A stretch of DNA of 64,000 nucleotides from Pseudomonas alliivorans (GTDB taxonomy: Bacteria > Pseudomonadota > Gammaproteobacteria > Pseudomonadales > Pseudomonadaceae). The stretch's first letter is position 1; each line of letters starts with the position of its first letter. The DNA is taken from positions 1 through 64,000 of the forward strand of contig NZ_JAFFZW010000008.1 of NCBI RefSeq assembly GCF_017826695.1, in the 5' to 3' direction. A program made the position numbers and the translations under genes. Below are positions 1 to 7,341 of this stretch, piece after piece. Below the pieces are notes generated by a model, which saw only the letters and a program-made list of their open reading frames with translations, did no database searches and had not been told where the DNA came from.

Positions 1-59
1 ATCAGCTGTCACCGGTAGAGTTTGAAAAACGTTACGCAATGAGCTTGCAAGGTGTCTAG
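1..59 (+). CDS. IS3-family transposase OrfB, C-terminal end (partial)
   Basis: Reading from base 3, the window opens in frame with QLSPVEFEKRY followed by seven residues and a TAG stop at 57-59. This is the usual ending of IS3-family (IS51/IS150-like) OrfB transposases, whose DDE catalytic core would lie to the left of the window. Only 18 residues are visible, so the subgroup cannot be given. A right-end-like sequence follows directly. The element marks the left side of an accessory region that continues to about 3406. Confidence 0.7.
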   Translation, partial: QLSPVEFEKRYAMSLQGV

Positions 60-77
60 AGAATCCGGGGCGATTCA
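60..77 (+). mobile_element. Right terminal repeat of the IS3-type element
   Basis: The transposase stop is followed within 20 bases by a segment ending CCGGGGCGATTCA at 65-77. Distance from the stop, GC-rich core and the terminal CA all fit the right inverted repeat of an IS3-family element. The left end is outside the window, so neither the repeat pairing nor the target duplication can be checked. Confidence 0.5.
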
Positions 78-230
78 GGATGCCAGCCCGCAGGGGCGAG
101 ACACGCCTTGGCGGGGCTCGATTCACGGCAGCCTGACGCAGCAGGCGGCATGCCATCAACGCCAACAAGAGATAACTCAAATGCCCGACGATGAACTCCG
201 CGAACTGGAGGCCAAGAGACGAAAAGCTTT

Positions 231-587
231 GTGGATCTTGCGAACATATCTCCAGGCGATTCGAAGGCGTTCGATCCCTTATCCATTCTTGATGACCTTG
301 AACTTCAAGAGCGAAAAGACTCCCCTCATGCTGACAAGGCACTTGAGCTCAACCAGCTTCGGGATTGTGTCACCGTGCAGTATCACCACTCCGGAACCGA
401 CATCATTTTGGAGCAGACTATCCCCCAGCCCTGGAGGGAGCGCTTCAATCAGGCGAGTATCGGGTCGACCAGATTGTTAGATGGGCCTTACGCTGCGGAC
501 TGGTATAAATTCCTGGCTTGTTGGGAATCAGAGATGCAGCACCTCGAGGCACACAGAGCTGCCAGAAGTAAGCCCAAGCTGGATTGA
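231..587 (+). CDS. Hypothetical protein, possibly with a frameshifted N-terminus
   Basis: No family is recognised. The 118-residue product is soluble, acidic and rich in Leu, Asp and Glu, with no signal peptide or membrane segment. The GTG start at 231 has no convincing Shine-Dalgarno site. A second frame begins with ATG at 181, after a GA-rich stretch, and encodes MPDDELRELEAKRRKAL, which looks like real protein, before drifting into unlikely sequence near 231. The gene may therefore start at 181 and carry a small insertion or deletion near 228-232. The next gene starts 18 bases after the stop, so the two may be cotranscribed. It lies beside an IS end, in accessory DNA. Confidence 0.5.
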   Translation: MDLANISPGDSKAFDPLSILDDLELQERKDSPHADKALELNQLRDCVTVQYHHSGTDIILEQTIPQPWRERFNQASIGSTRLLDGPYAADWYKFLACWESEMQHLEAHRAARSKPKLD

Positions 588-605
588 TGCAGACGGAGAA
601 AAGAC

Positions 606-812
606 GTGGAACGAGACAGCGATGACACCGTGTATTGCGATATCCAAATGCATGTAGCCCAAGGCCGGGAACTACTGGAAGTAGTGACTGCCCTGCGAGA
701 GTCGAAAGCTCATCCAAGTCTCGACAGAGTTTTTGAACACATTCAGGACGAGCTCAGCACCTCAATCGACATCGTTGAGAACCCGCCGACCTGGGGGCCT
801 TGGTTTCAGTAA
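606..812 (+). CDS. Small hypothetical protein
   Basis: A 68-residue acidic protein with no recognised family. The GTG start at 606 is supported by GGAG at 593-596, nine bases upstream. The middle (residues 15-30 and 38-55) looks helical, and the C-terminus ends in NPPTWGPWFQ. No signal peptide or membrane segment is present. It follows the preceding unknown gene by 18 bases and probably shares its transcript. The function is unknown; a small two-gene accessory module is possible but not shown. Confidence 0.45.
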   Translation: MERDSDDTVYCDIQMHVAQGRELLEVVTALRESKAHPSLDRVFEHIQDELSTSIDIVENPPTWGPWFQ

Positions 813-1027
813 ACCTCACCACAGCCCGTACTGTTTCTTCCTGTATATCGCGGATAGCCCACCAGTGTGAAAGCTGCCGGTGCCGGTGACTACAACTCCT
901 GCAAGCACCTCTCCTTCCGTCTCTCTAGGTACAATACGAGCGTGACGCCTGCACCGCTCGGGAGCTCATTTTCAGAAGATGCCTAATGAGTGCGCCTATC
1001 AAAATCAATCAGTAAAGGAATACAATC

Positions 1028-2605
1028 TTGCATATTAAAAGTTTTGGCCTGTTGGGGCTTCGAACACTCTGCCTCAATAACATCATGCAGACCAACTCCC
1101 TCAATCCGCGTGATGTTCCTCAAGTCAAAGCTTCAAAGGTTAATATTTTCGTCGGCCCCAACGGCGGCGGTAAGTCAACTGTGCTAGATATGGTGCGCGC
1201 ACTCAAGGATGTTGAGATTATAAAAACGATTGCTCGTGAAAACATGCGATCCACTACCGTGGCGGCTTCCATCATCTACTTTGACAATGGAACTTGGGTA
1301 GCTTCAGTATTAAACAAGCTAGATATTGATGAATTTGGCACATACATAGCCGTTACCACACGAGAAGACAGACACTTATTCAAGGGAAGCATTTACAGTA
1401 AATCGTCGAAACCTCCCAAAGAACTTTTAAAGGTTTTAGATAAACTAGAAGCAATAATTAGTTTTCGCTCATCACACGACGAGCGCGGAGTTTGTATTAA
1501 CAAAATCATCAACGCGCTCAATAATGATGGCAAGCATCTAGTGGGACTCGCGCCGCACCCATTGCAGCCCGACCAAGTAGACTATAAAAGGCCTCCAAAT
1601 GCAGATGACGCCTACAAGAATGCCAACCCAATTAGCTTTCTTGATAAGAATACGTTAGGTGTCTACCTCAACGATGATTTAGGTCAGTACAACCATATCC
1701 CAATAAAGATGCTGCCGTCTGGATGGCGGGCGTTTGCTGGACTAATAGGATGGCTGAACTCTGTTAAGGATGACCAGATATGTGTCATCGAGGAGCCTGA
1801 AGTCCACCTGCATCCAACGCTTCAGAGACTCATGATGGCTAGGGTTTCTGAAATCGTCACCCGCAAGAACCTTCAGCTTTTCATCTCTACGCACTCGTCT
1901 GTGCTTCTCGACATATCAAGCTGGTCTGTACCAGACACAAAGCTATTTGAAGTCAATGGTTACGCATTATCAGAATTAACATCACCTGCAAGGGCTCTGT
2001 CAGGGCTCGGCATAAAGCCAAGCGATGTTTTCCAAGCCAACGGCGTGATATGGGTCGAAGGGGCGTCTGATCGAATCTACATTTTGCACTGGCTTTCGCT
2101 CTGGTGCTCGACGCATGGTAAATCCATGCCCATGGAAAATCTTGATTTCTCCTTCGTGTTTTACGGCGGCTCTATGCTCGGCCATTTCACATCAAATGCT
2201 ACGCCAGGATTAATTGACATATTCAGTATAAACAGGAACTCCATAGTAGTTATGGATCGAGATCTAGACTTTCAGCGCGCAGCTGACGGCACTGATGAAT
2301 GCATTAACCAAAACTGCGTGAAATATCAGGTTTGGGCTGACATTGCTGAACATGAGTCGAAGACGGGATATTGCTGGGTGACTGAGGGCTATACGATTGA
2401 AAGTTATTTACCAGCAGCTTTTCGAGACAAGCATTATCGGATTTTCGGCGCTAGACTAAAGCAGATTACTACCTATTCAAAAGTCACAATCGCCGACAAG
2501 TTCGTAGCTGGGGGCAACACTTTCAGCCATAGCCATGACCCACAAACCGACTTGCCAACTCAGATTGAAAGGCTTTTCAACACTATTGAGGCATGGCAGT
2601 TGTAA
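1028..2605 (+). CDS. OLD-like AAA ATPase with C-terminal TOPRIM domain
   Basis: The 525-residue protein has an ABC/SMC-type ATPase head. Its N-terminal strand matches that of AAA-15/RecF-like proteins, the Walker A motif GPNGGGKST is at residues 43-51, Walker B EEPEVHLHP is near 255, and the STHSS switch is near 287. A TOPRIM-like half follows, with WVEGASDR near 341 and the metal-binding DRD near 408. This order is that of the OLD (overcoming lysogenization defect) nucleases, which cut DNA and often act against phages. The TTG start is chosen because AAGGAA lies nine bases upstream and the reading begins with the expected strand. The gene is visibly richer in A and T than its neighbours, which suggests transfer. 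No helicase partner of Gabija type and no retron reverse transcriptase is adjacent, so a stand-alone class 1 OLD protein is the best reading. Confidence 0.75.
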   Translation: MHIKSFGLLGLRTLCLNNIMQTNSLNPRDVPQVKASKVNIFVGPNGGGKSTVLDMVRALKDVEIIKTIARENMRSTTVAASIIYFDNGTWVASVLNKLDIDEFGTYIAVTTREDRHLFKGSIYSKSSKPPKELLKVLDKLEAIISFRSSHDERGVCINKIINALNNDGKHLVGLAPHPLQPDQVDYKRPPNADDAYKNANPISFLDKNTLGVYLNDDLGQYNHIPIKMLPSGWRAFAGLIGWLNSVKDDQICVIEEPEVHLHPTLQRLMMARVSEIVTRKNLQLFISTHSSVLLDISSWSVPDTKLFEVNGYALSELTSPARALSGLGIKPSDVFQANGVIWVEGASDRIYILHWLSLWCSTHGKSMPMENLDFSFVFYGGSMLGHFTSNATPGLIDIFSINRNSIVVMDRDLDFQRAADGTDECINQNCVKYQVWADIAEHESKTGYCWVTEGYTIESYLPAAFRDKHYRIFGARLKQITTYSKVTIADKFVAGGNTFSHSHDPQTDLPTQIERLFNTIEAWQL

Positions 2606-2638
2606 ACACAAGCATCGGCAAGCATCGCCTCGAGGCAA

Positions 2639-3190
2639 TCAAAGGTCTGCATCCCAAGCATCCATCGCCTCGCTCACAGTAGCCAACCAGCGCAGATGAT
2701 CGTTCTGTATGGCATTGGCGACGTGCTTGGCGGTGTTGGCTTCGATCCAAGATGGAAGACTATGCGCGCCGTCCGAGAACAGGCTTGCGGTCACGACAGC
2801 GAATCGCCCCGTACTCGTAGACTGGAGGCACATGTAGCGCACAGCAGCGCCACTATGGAGCCGACGCCAAGCCACCACCTCAATACAGTCCAAGGCACTC
2901 ACCGGAGTCGCTACGGAGGGAATCGCTCCCTGCTCCGCCAGGAAGTCGGTCGCTGCCTCGAAAGGTCTCCTAGGCGCTCCTGTTTTGTGGACAAGATGCT
3001 TCAACTGCTCACGTGAAGCGACAATCTGTTCGCGGAGCTCTTCGGGGTCGATGGACATGCCGCCCTCTGGTGTCACCTTGAGGGTCTTCAAGGAGTTAGC
3101 CGCCTGGATGAACTCGCGCTCACGCTTCTTCTCTTGTTGAGGACGGCGGTCGGGAAACAGTTTGGTGATTAAGCGATGGAGGTTGATCAT
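2639..3190 (-). CDS. Hypothetical protein
   Basis: A 183-residue soluble protein of no recognised family. Residues 18-85 are charged and probably helical, with a Lys/Arg-rich beginning. The second half (about 95-183) is more hydrophobic and compact, with several Trp residues. There is no signal peptide. It converges on the OLD-like gene with 33 bases between the two stops, so the genes are not in one operon. Like that gene it lies between the IS end and the broken channel gene, and so belongs to the accessory block. The ATG at 3190 is the only good start. Confidence 0.55.
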   Translation of the reverse strand: MINLHRLITKLFPDRRPQQEKKREREFIQAANSLKTLKVTPEGGMSIDPEELREQIVASREQLKHLVHKTGAPRRPFEAATDFLAEQGAIPSVATPVSALDCIEVVAWRRLHSGAAVRYMCLQSTSTGRFAVVTASLFSDGAHSLPSWIEANTAKHVANAIQNDHLRWLATVSEAMDAWDADL

Positions 3191-3406
3191 GGTGTATTCC
3201 GCAAGCGCCGATTGTAGCCGAGAAGCTCGGATAGGCTATCACTAGCATGCCTGCATATCCCCACAACCTAACGCGTATATGGCGGAAGCTGTTGCCGCTG
3301 CTCGAGAGCTGTCAATATTAGCGAAGAAAAATGGACACTTACCGTTTTCTTGTAACTAATTGATTTTCATGAATTTGATATGTCCATTTCGATAATAAGC
3401 TCACGC

Positions 3407-3973
3407 GTGCAGAATTTCGACAAGACCATCGTCTCCATCCCGACCTGGCGTCTGATGTCCGAGTCCTTCCGCAACTGGCGCGGCATGCAACAATCAGGTG
3501 GCCGACGCATCAAACGCAGCCTGTTCATCGACGCCAGCGCTGTGCGCTTCGTGCGCGACGATGAAGAACAACGCTTGATGCAGGTCCACCTGCTGACCGA
3601 CTACATCGGCCGCAAACAGGCCGAACTGCGCGCCTGGAATCAGGCTCAGGGCAATGTTGCCGAACTCTCGTCCAACCGCCGCCGCATGACCAACATCGGC
3701 ACTTTCCGCGCCTACGCCCTCGCCTATTTGAAAAGCCACGCCGAGATCAATCCCGGCATGACCTGCATGGTCCGGCAGCTGGAAGCCACATCGCAGGGCA
3801 TTCCGCTCGAGATCTATTGCTTCACGCGCACGACGGTGTGGGTGGACTACGAGCGGATTCAGGGGGATATTTTTGATTACCTGATCGCGGTGATGCCGGA
3901 GTTTGGATTGAGTCTTTATCAGCAGCCGAGTGGGGCGGATATGCGGGTGGCGTTGGGTGGGGTTGGAGATTAG
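3407..3973 (+). pseudogene. C-terminal fragment of a YbdG/MscS-type mechanosensitive channel
   Basis: From VQNFDKTIVSIPTW onward the frame gives the last 188 residues of the YbdG branch of the MscS family, including NWRGMQQSGGRRIKRSLF, RRRMTNIGTFRAY and PLEIYCFTRTTVW. The family is normally about 415-430 residues. The N-terminal membrane helices, the pore helix and part of the cytosolic beta domain are absent. Upstream of 3407 the frame reads only nine unrelated residues, so the gene was cut here by the accessory DNA to the left. The open frame begins at 3380, but a working channel is impossible. A 141-bp miniature element sits on the stop codon. Confidence 0.85.
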
Positions 3974-4113
3974 GTTTTGTACGAAAAGTCGGCGAGCGAA
4001 GGTCAGGCAAGGCAAAAACAGGCGAGGAAGCGGAGTCTACGTGTTGTAAATGAGCATTCCGAGCCTGTTTTTAACGCAGCATCACCGAGCGCAGCCACTT
4101 TTCGTACAGAGCC
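3973..4113. mobile_element. 141-bp miniature inverted-repeat element (MITE), copy 1
   Basis: This 141-bp segment is identical to 43603-43743. Its ends form imperfect inverted repeats: GG, then TTTTGTACGAAAAGT on the left and the complement of ACTTTTCGTACAGAGCC on the right. An inner pair, AAAAACAGGC and GCCTGTTTTT, lets the whole element fold. It carries no transposase gene. TA occurs on both flanks (3971-3972 and 4114-4115), which fits a TA target duplication of the kind made by IS630/Tc1 transposases; that family assignment is inferred. The element starts with G, so the TAG stop of the channel fragment is rebuilt. Confidence 0.8.
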
Positions 4114-4353
4114 TAGGCGGTCGCAGGCACTTGGTCATCCACGTGGCAGGGTGGCAACGCACTGTTCGTCCTGCATGCCGGATCAGCGCAATAAGGCGTT
4201 GGCCTCGGCTGACGCCTAGAGCACTTGATCTCATGCCCCGGTATTGGCTTACCGCCCTACTGCCACATAGATTCTTCTTCGCATGAGTTATCGCAGGCCA
4301 TCTCACCTCTGCGAAGATAGATGAGAAGGACTAAGCAACAGCGGTTGATGGAT

Positions 4354-4986
4354 TCAGATGATTTTTGAAAGCACCAGAAACAGTCCAATGGCTATCAGTA
4401 GCACTCCAGCGACCCTGTTAATCCATAAGCCAATTTTTGGATCATCACGTAATTTGAGGCCAATCTGCTGTCCACTAAGCGCGAGCGGCAGTTCAACCAG
4501 GATCATAATCACGACAAGGACGACACCGAGATAAAGCATGGAGAGTGCCTTGTTAGCTGCATGCTCTGGGACGAACTGTGGCATGAACGAGATCGTGAAG
4601 ATCATTGCCTTGGGATTGAGTAAATTGGTCATCAGTCCTCGTCGATAGACCTGCCAGACATTTGCCTTGATTCCACCTTGAATTTCTATAACGGCCTCAC
4701 GCGAGCGAAGCATCCCCAAACCCAGCCAGCAGAGGTATCCGGCGCCGGCCAGCACCAGAAGTCCGTACAACAGTGGAGAAGCCGCGATCAACGTAGCGAC
4801 ACCTGCTATTGCCAGAAGTACATAACAAAATGCACCACTGGCCACGCCAAGAATGGCAGCGATACCCACCCGAGCACCATTGGTGATCGAGTTAGACAGG
4901 ACGTAGATCATGTCCGCACCCGGCGTGATCATTAGAATGGCGACCGACGTTGCGAATACAGCCAAGGTAGCTAACGAGATATCCAT
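4354..4986 (-). CDS. LysE/RhtB-family amino acid exporter
   Basis: A 210-residue inner-membrane protein with about six hydrophobic segments. The first segment carries LMITPGADMIYVL, the family's TPGP-like signature, followed by NGARVGIAAILGVASG and, in the middle, LLNPKAMIF, all typical of RhtB/LysE exporters. The family exports amino acids and related metabolites by proton exchange; the substrate cannot be read from sequence. An ATG at 5022 is possible, but the start at 4986 has GGAG just upstream and begins at the first membrane helix. The gene lies 69 bases downstream of an AraC-type regulator on the same strand, a common pairing, so control by that regulator is likely. Confidence 0.85.
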   Translation of the reverse strand: MDISLATLAVFATSVAILMITPGADMIYVLSNSITNGARVGIAAILGVASGAFCYVLLAIAGVATLIAASPLLYGLLVLAGAGYLCWLGLGMLRSREAVIEIQGGIKANVWQVYRRGLMTNLLNPKAMIFTISFMPQFVPEHAANKALSMLYLGVVLVVIMILVELPLALSGQQIGLKLRDDPKIGLWINRVAGVLLIAIGLFLVLSKII

Positions 4987-5055
4987 GCAAAGCTCCGATT
5001 CAATCAGAAGCGCATGGTGCAATCTCGTATACCGGCAAATATAGAATGGGATTGC

Positions 5056-5883
5056 TCACCGCGTAGCTGCAGCATAGGCGCCGGGCGTAACACCATGCAC
5101 TCGCTTGAACGCTCGACCAAGGTGCGATTGATCAGCAAATCCTGCTTGAAAGGCAATATCACTCAAAGTCCCCGTGCCCCGGAGCAGGTCCCGTGCACGT
5201 TGAACTCGAATTTGTCGTAAATACAGCTGTGGAGGCATGCCGAAATTGGCGCTGAAAAGCCGGCAAAGATGGTATTTGGAGACCCCAGCCGCATTGGCTA
5301 GTTGATCCAGGCTAAACGGATGCCTCAGGTTGTCGTGCAGGTATTGCCTGGCGCGCTCGACCGCGTGGCTTCTAGACCGGACATCGCGAGCCTGTACACC
5401 ACCATGAGAGCCTGTAACCTCGCTCACAAAATCGTTGATCAGCTCAGTCCAGACGGTCTCGGCGTTGATGCATTCCAGCGGATGACAGGCCTCCTCAAGC
5501 CTGGAAGCAGCCAACAATCCCTTGGCCAGCTTCGGGGCTTGAAAGCCCTGACTTCCGATAGCCGAGCGCGGCCCTTGTCGCCAGCATTCGACATCGTTCA
5601 ACAACGTGTCTGGGAGATACAGCATCAAGTATTGGCAGGATTCCGCCCCTAAAGCGTGTCCAGCATGAAGCTGCCCCGGTTCAAGCAACGTTACCTGTCC
5701 TTGGGCGACGATGCCCGAACCGTCATGCCGGGGGCTATTGTCGTGTGCGCCCTTTAGAACCAATCCTACCGCCCACGTGTCATGCCAGTGCGGCTCGAAC
5801 ACGTGACGGGTGTAATGAGCCATCAGAAATTCGGCGTTCGCAAGGTTGGGTAGTTTTTTGATGCTTCCGCTTTCCACGCCCAT
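5056..5883 (-). CDS. AraC-family transcriptional regulator
   Basis: The 275-residue protein has an N-terminal cupin-type sensing domain (HWHDTWAVGLVLKG near 33-46) and a C-terminal double helix-turn-helix from about residue 175. That part includes SLDQLANAAGVSKYHLCRLF and IAFQAGFADQSHLGRAFKR and ends VTPGAY, all hallmarks of AraC/XylS proteins. It probably senses a small molecule in the cytoplasm and activates the LysE-type exporter 69 bases downstream on the same strand. The ligand is unknown. The start at 5883 gives the expected family length. Confidence 0.88.
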   Translation of the reverse strand: MGVESGSIKKLPNLANAEFLMAHYTRHVFEPHWHDTWAVGLVLKGAHDNSPRHDGSGIVAQGQVTLLEPGQLHAGHALGAESCQYLMLYLPDTLLNDVECWRQGPRSAIGSQGFQAPKLAKGLLAASRLEEACHPLECINAETVWTELINDFVSEVTGSHGGVQARDVRSRSHAVERARQYLHDNLRHPFSLDQLANAAGVSKYHLCRLFSANFGMPPQLYLRQIRVQRARDLLRGTGTLSDIAFQAGFADQSHLGRAFKRVHGVTPGAYAAATR

Positions 5884-6321
5884 TGTGCCTTCTCGCTAGC
5901 GACTGTCTGCGCGTCTGAACTCGACTCACGATCCGCCTCTACAGAGCATCAGCGGCCAAATGAAGCATCACACAGATGCAGTGACGGTGCGTATTATATC
6001 CGTCCGGCCGACACATTTTCCTGACGCCATACGCGTAAGGCGATGGCGTTCAACTCAATTGGACACCACGTTTGGCCCATCAAAAAAGTCAGGCAACTGG
6101 TGCGTTACAGAATCACCTTTCGGGATCAGACGCTCGTCTACAGTCATGAATTTGAACCTGTCGGCTCGGAACAACGGGCATGATCCGTATGCCCTTTTCA
6201 ACGATGCACTGACACGTGTGACGCAGTGGGCCAGAGAGTGTGTGACGGCTGTCGCGTTTACACTGCCCGAGATGCTCTGGCGGCTAACGACTGGCTTGTG
6301 TCAGATGAATTATTGATTAAT
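5884..6321. other. Gene-free stretch with a likely transposase remnant
   Basis: These 438 bases separate the AraC gene from the YciI operon. No intact gene is convincing. Short open frames exist at 5960-6316 and 6043-6183, but they have no ribosome binding site and uneven composition. One patch (6151-6219) resembles the end of an IS66 transposase and is listed separately. The rest probably holds the AraC promoter. Confidence 0.5.
6151..6219 (+). pseudogene. Remnant of an IS66-type transposase C-terminus
   Basis: The frame reads LNLSARNNGHDPYALFNDAL. This resembles the conserved C-terminal segment of IS66 TnpC, which reads like SAKLNGHDPYAYLKDVL. Only about 23 residues match, and the sequence around them is degenerate, so this is a fossil rather than a gene. 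The match is from memory of the family, and a short chance resemblance is possible. Confidence 0.4.
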
Positions 6322-6630
6322 TCATACCGCTTTTGCGTTTCCAGCCCAATAGCCAAAAAAATCAGCAGAACAAATCGCCGGATCAGTCTCAATGATTTCC
6401 ATGTTTACAAGGCGGTTAATCACGAAGGGGTCTTCGCTCATCATTTTTTGAATTTCCTTTAAGTCCTCGGCATACGCGAGAATGAATCCGCCACTTTCAT
6501 CCGTCAGCGGGCCCGCGAAGATTACATGGGTGGAGGTGATGTTTTTAACGAGCCAGTCCTTGTGCGCGCCCAGGTGGTTTCGGATTTCTTCGGCAGATTT
6601 GATATAGGTCAGAGTGATCGCGTAAAGCAT
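6322..6630 (-). CDS. YciI-like protein
   Basis: A 102-residue protein of the YCII-related family, small alpha-beta proteins with a ferredoxin-like fold. The family features seen are the opening strand MLYAITLTY, HLGAHKDWL with its conserved His, FAGPLTDESGGFIL with the conserved G-P and D, and the DPFV segment near residue 77. The biochemical role of YciI proteins is poorly known; some are fused to or encoded with redox and degradation enzymes. Here it ends a three-gene operon behind an azoreductase (24-base gap) and an alpha/beta hydrolase, opposite a GlxA-type regulator. Confidence 0.8.
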   Translation of the reverse strand: MLYAITLTYIKSAEEIRNHLGAHKDWLVKNITSTHVIFAGPLTDESGGFILAYAEDLKEIQKMMSEDPFVINRLVNMEIIETDPAICSADFFGYWAGNAKAV

Positions 6631-6654
6631 CTGTTTATCCCCTCGTATGAACGT

Positions 6655-7287
6655 TCAAGAAGCGTCTACCGACAGATGGGCAACGGCATCGGAAATCGCA
6701 CTTTTGGCAAGCGCTACACCGTTGTCGCGGACCTTTTCGCCCTTGGAGGCACCTTCGGCGCGAATAAACTCGATCTCCTTAATCCCCAGGAAGCCAAAGA
6801 ACGCCTTGAGATAACTTTCCTGAAAGTCCATTTTTTGGAAAGGGCCATCAGCGTAAAATCCGCCACGTGCAGAAACTACAATGATCCGCTTGCCGCCGCA
6901 CAAGCCAACGGGGCCCTGTTCGGTATATTTGAATGTCCTTCCCACCTGCGCAATTCTGTCAAGCCAGGCCTTCAACTGGGTGGACACGCTGAAGTTGTAC
7001 ATGGGGGCGCCGATGACCAGCACGTCGCTCTCCAGGAACCCGGTAACCAGGCGTTCCGAAAGTTGATGCTCCAGCAACGTCGCTGCCGGAAAATCACTGA
7101 TCCCGGTTTGCCGAAATCCTGCGGCAATCGGACCGCTCAGATGGCGCACCTCATCGTTGGCAAGGTCGCGATACGTTATGTGAACATCGGGATGACTGTC
7201 CTGAATACGCTCAACAACCGCGGCAGAGAGTTCGCGGGTGATGGAGTCGCGGCCCATGATGCTTGAGTCAATATGGAGTAGGTTCAT
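6655..7287 (-). CDS. azoR: FMN-dependent NADH-azoreductase
   Basis: The 210-residue protein opens MNLLHIDSSIMGRDSITREL, the flavodoxin-like FMN site of AzoR enzymes. It carries GAPMYNFSVSTQLKAWLDRI near residues 98-117 and ARGGFYADGPFQKMD later, all typical of the family. AzoR reduces quinones and azo compounds by two-electron transfer from NADH and protects against quinone and thiol stress in the cytoplasm. An upstream in-frame start at 7338 exists, but 7287 matches the family beginning and has AGGA upstream. It is the middle gene of the hydrolase / azoR / yciI operon. A second azoreductase lies at 12108-12707. Confidence 0.88.
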   Translation of the reverse strand: MNLLHIDSSIMGRDSITRELSAAVVERIQDSHPDVHITYRDLANDEVRHLSGPIAAGFRQTGISDFPAATLLEHQLSERLVTGFLESDVLVIGAPMYNFSVSTQLKAWLDRIAQVGRTFKYTEQGPVGLCGGKRIIVVSARGGFYADGPFQKMDFQESYLKAFFGFLGIKEIEFIRAEGASKGEKVRDNGVALAKSAISDAVAHLSVDAS

Positions 7288-7341
7288 GCGTGCTGTCCTG
7301 GGATTGAGAGTGGGAACGTTCAACAGTTTGTGAACCAAAGA

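Noticed and set aside
813-1027. Retron non-coding RNA upstream of the OLD-like gene
   Set aside because: No reverse transcriptase gene is present and no long msr/msd-type inverted repeat was seen; only a TACAAT box near 930.
6043-6183. Short frame AFNSIGHHVWPIKKVRQL and onward
   Set aside because: 46 codons, no binding site, no family match; it overlaps the transposase-like remnant in another frame.
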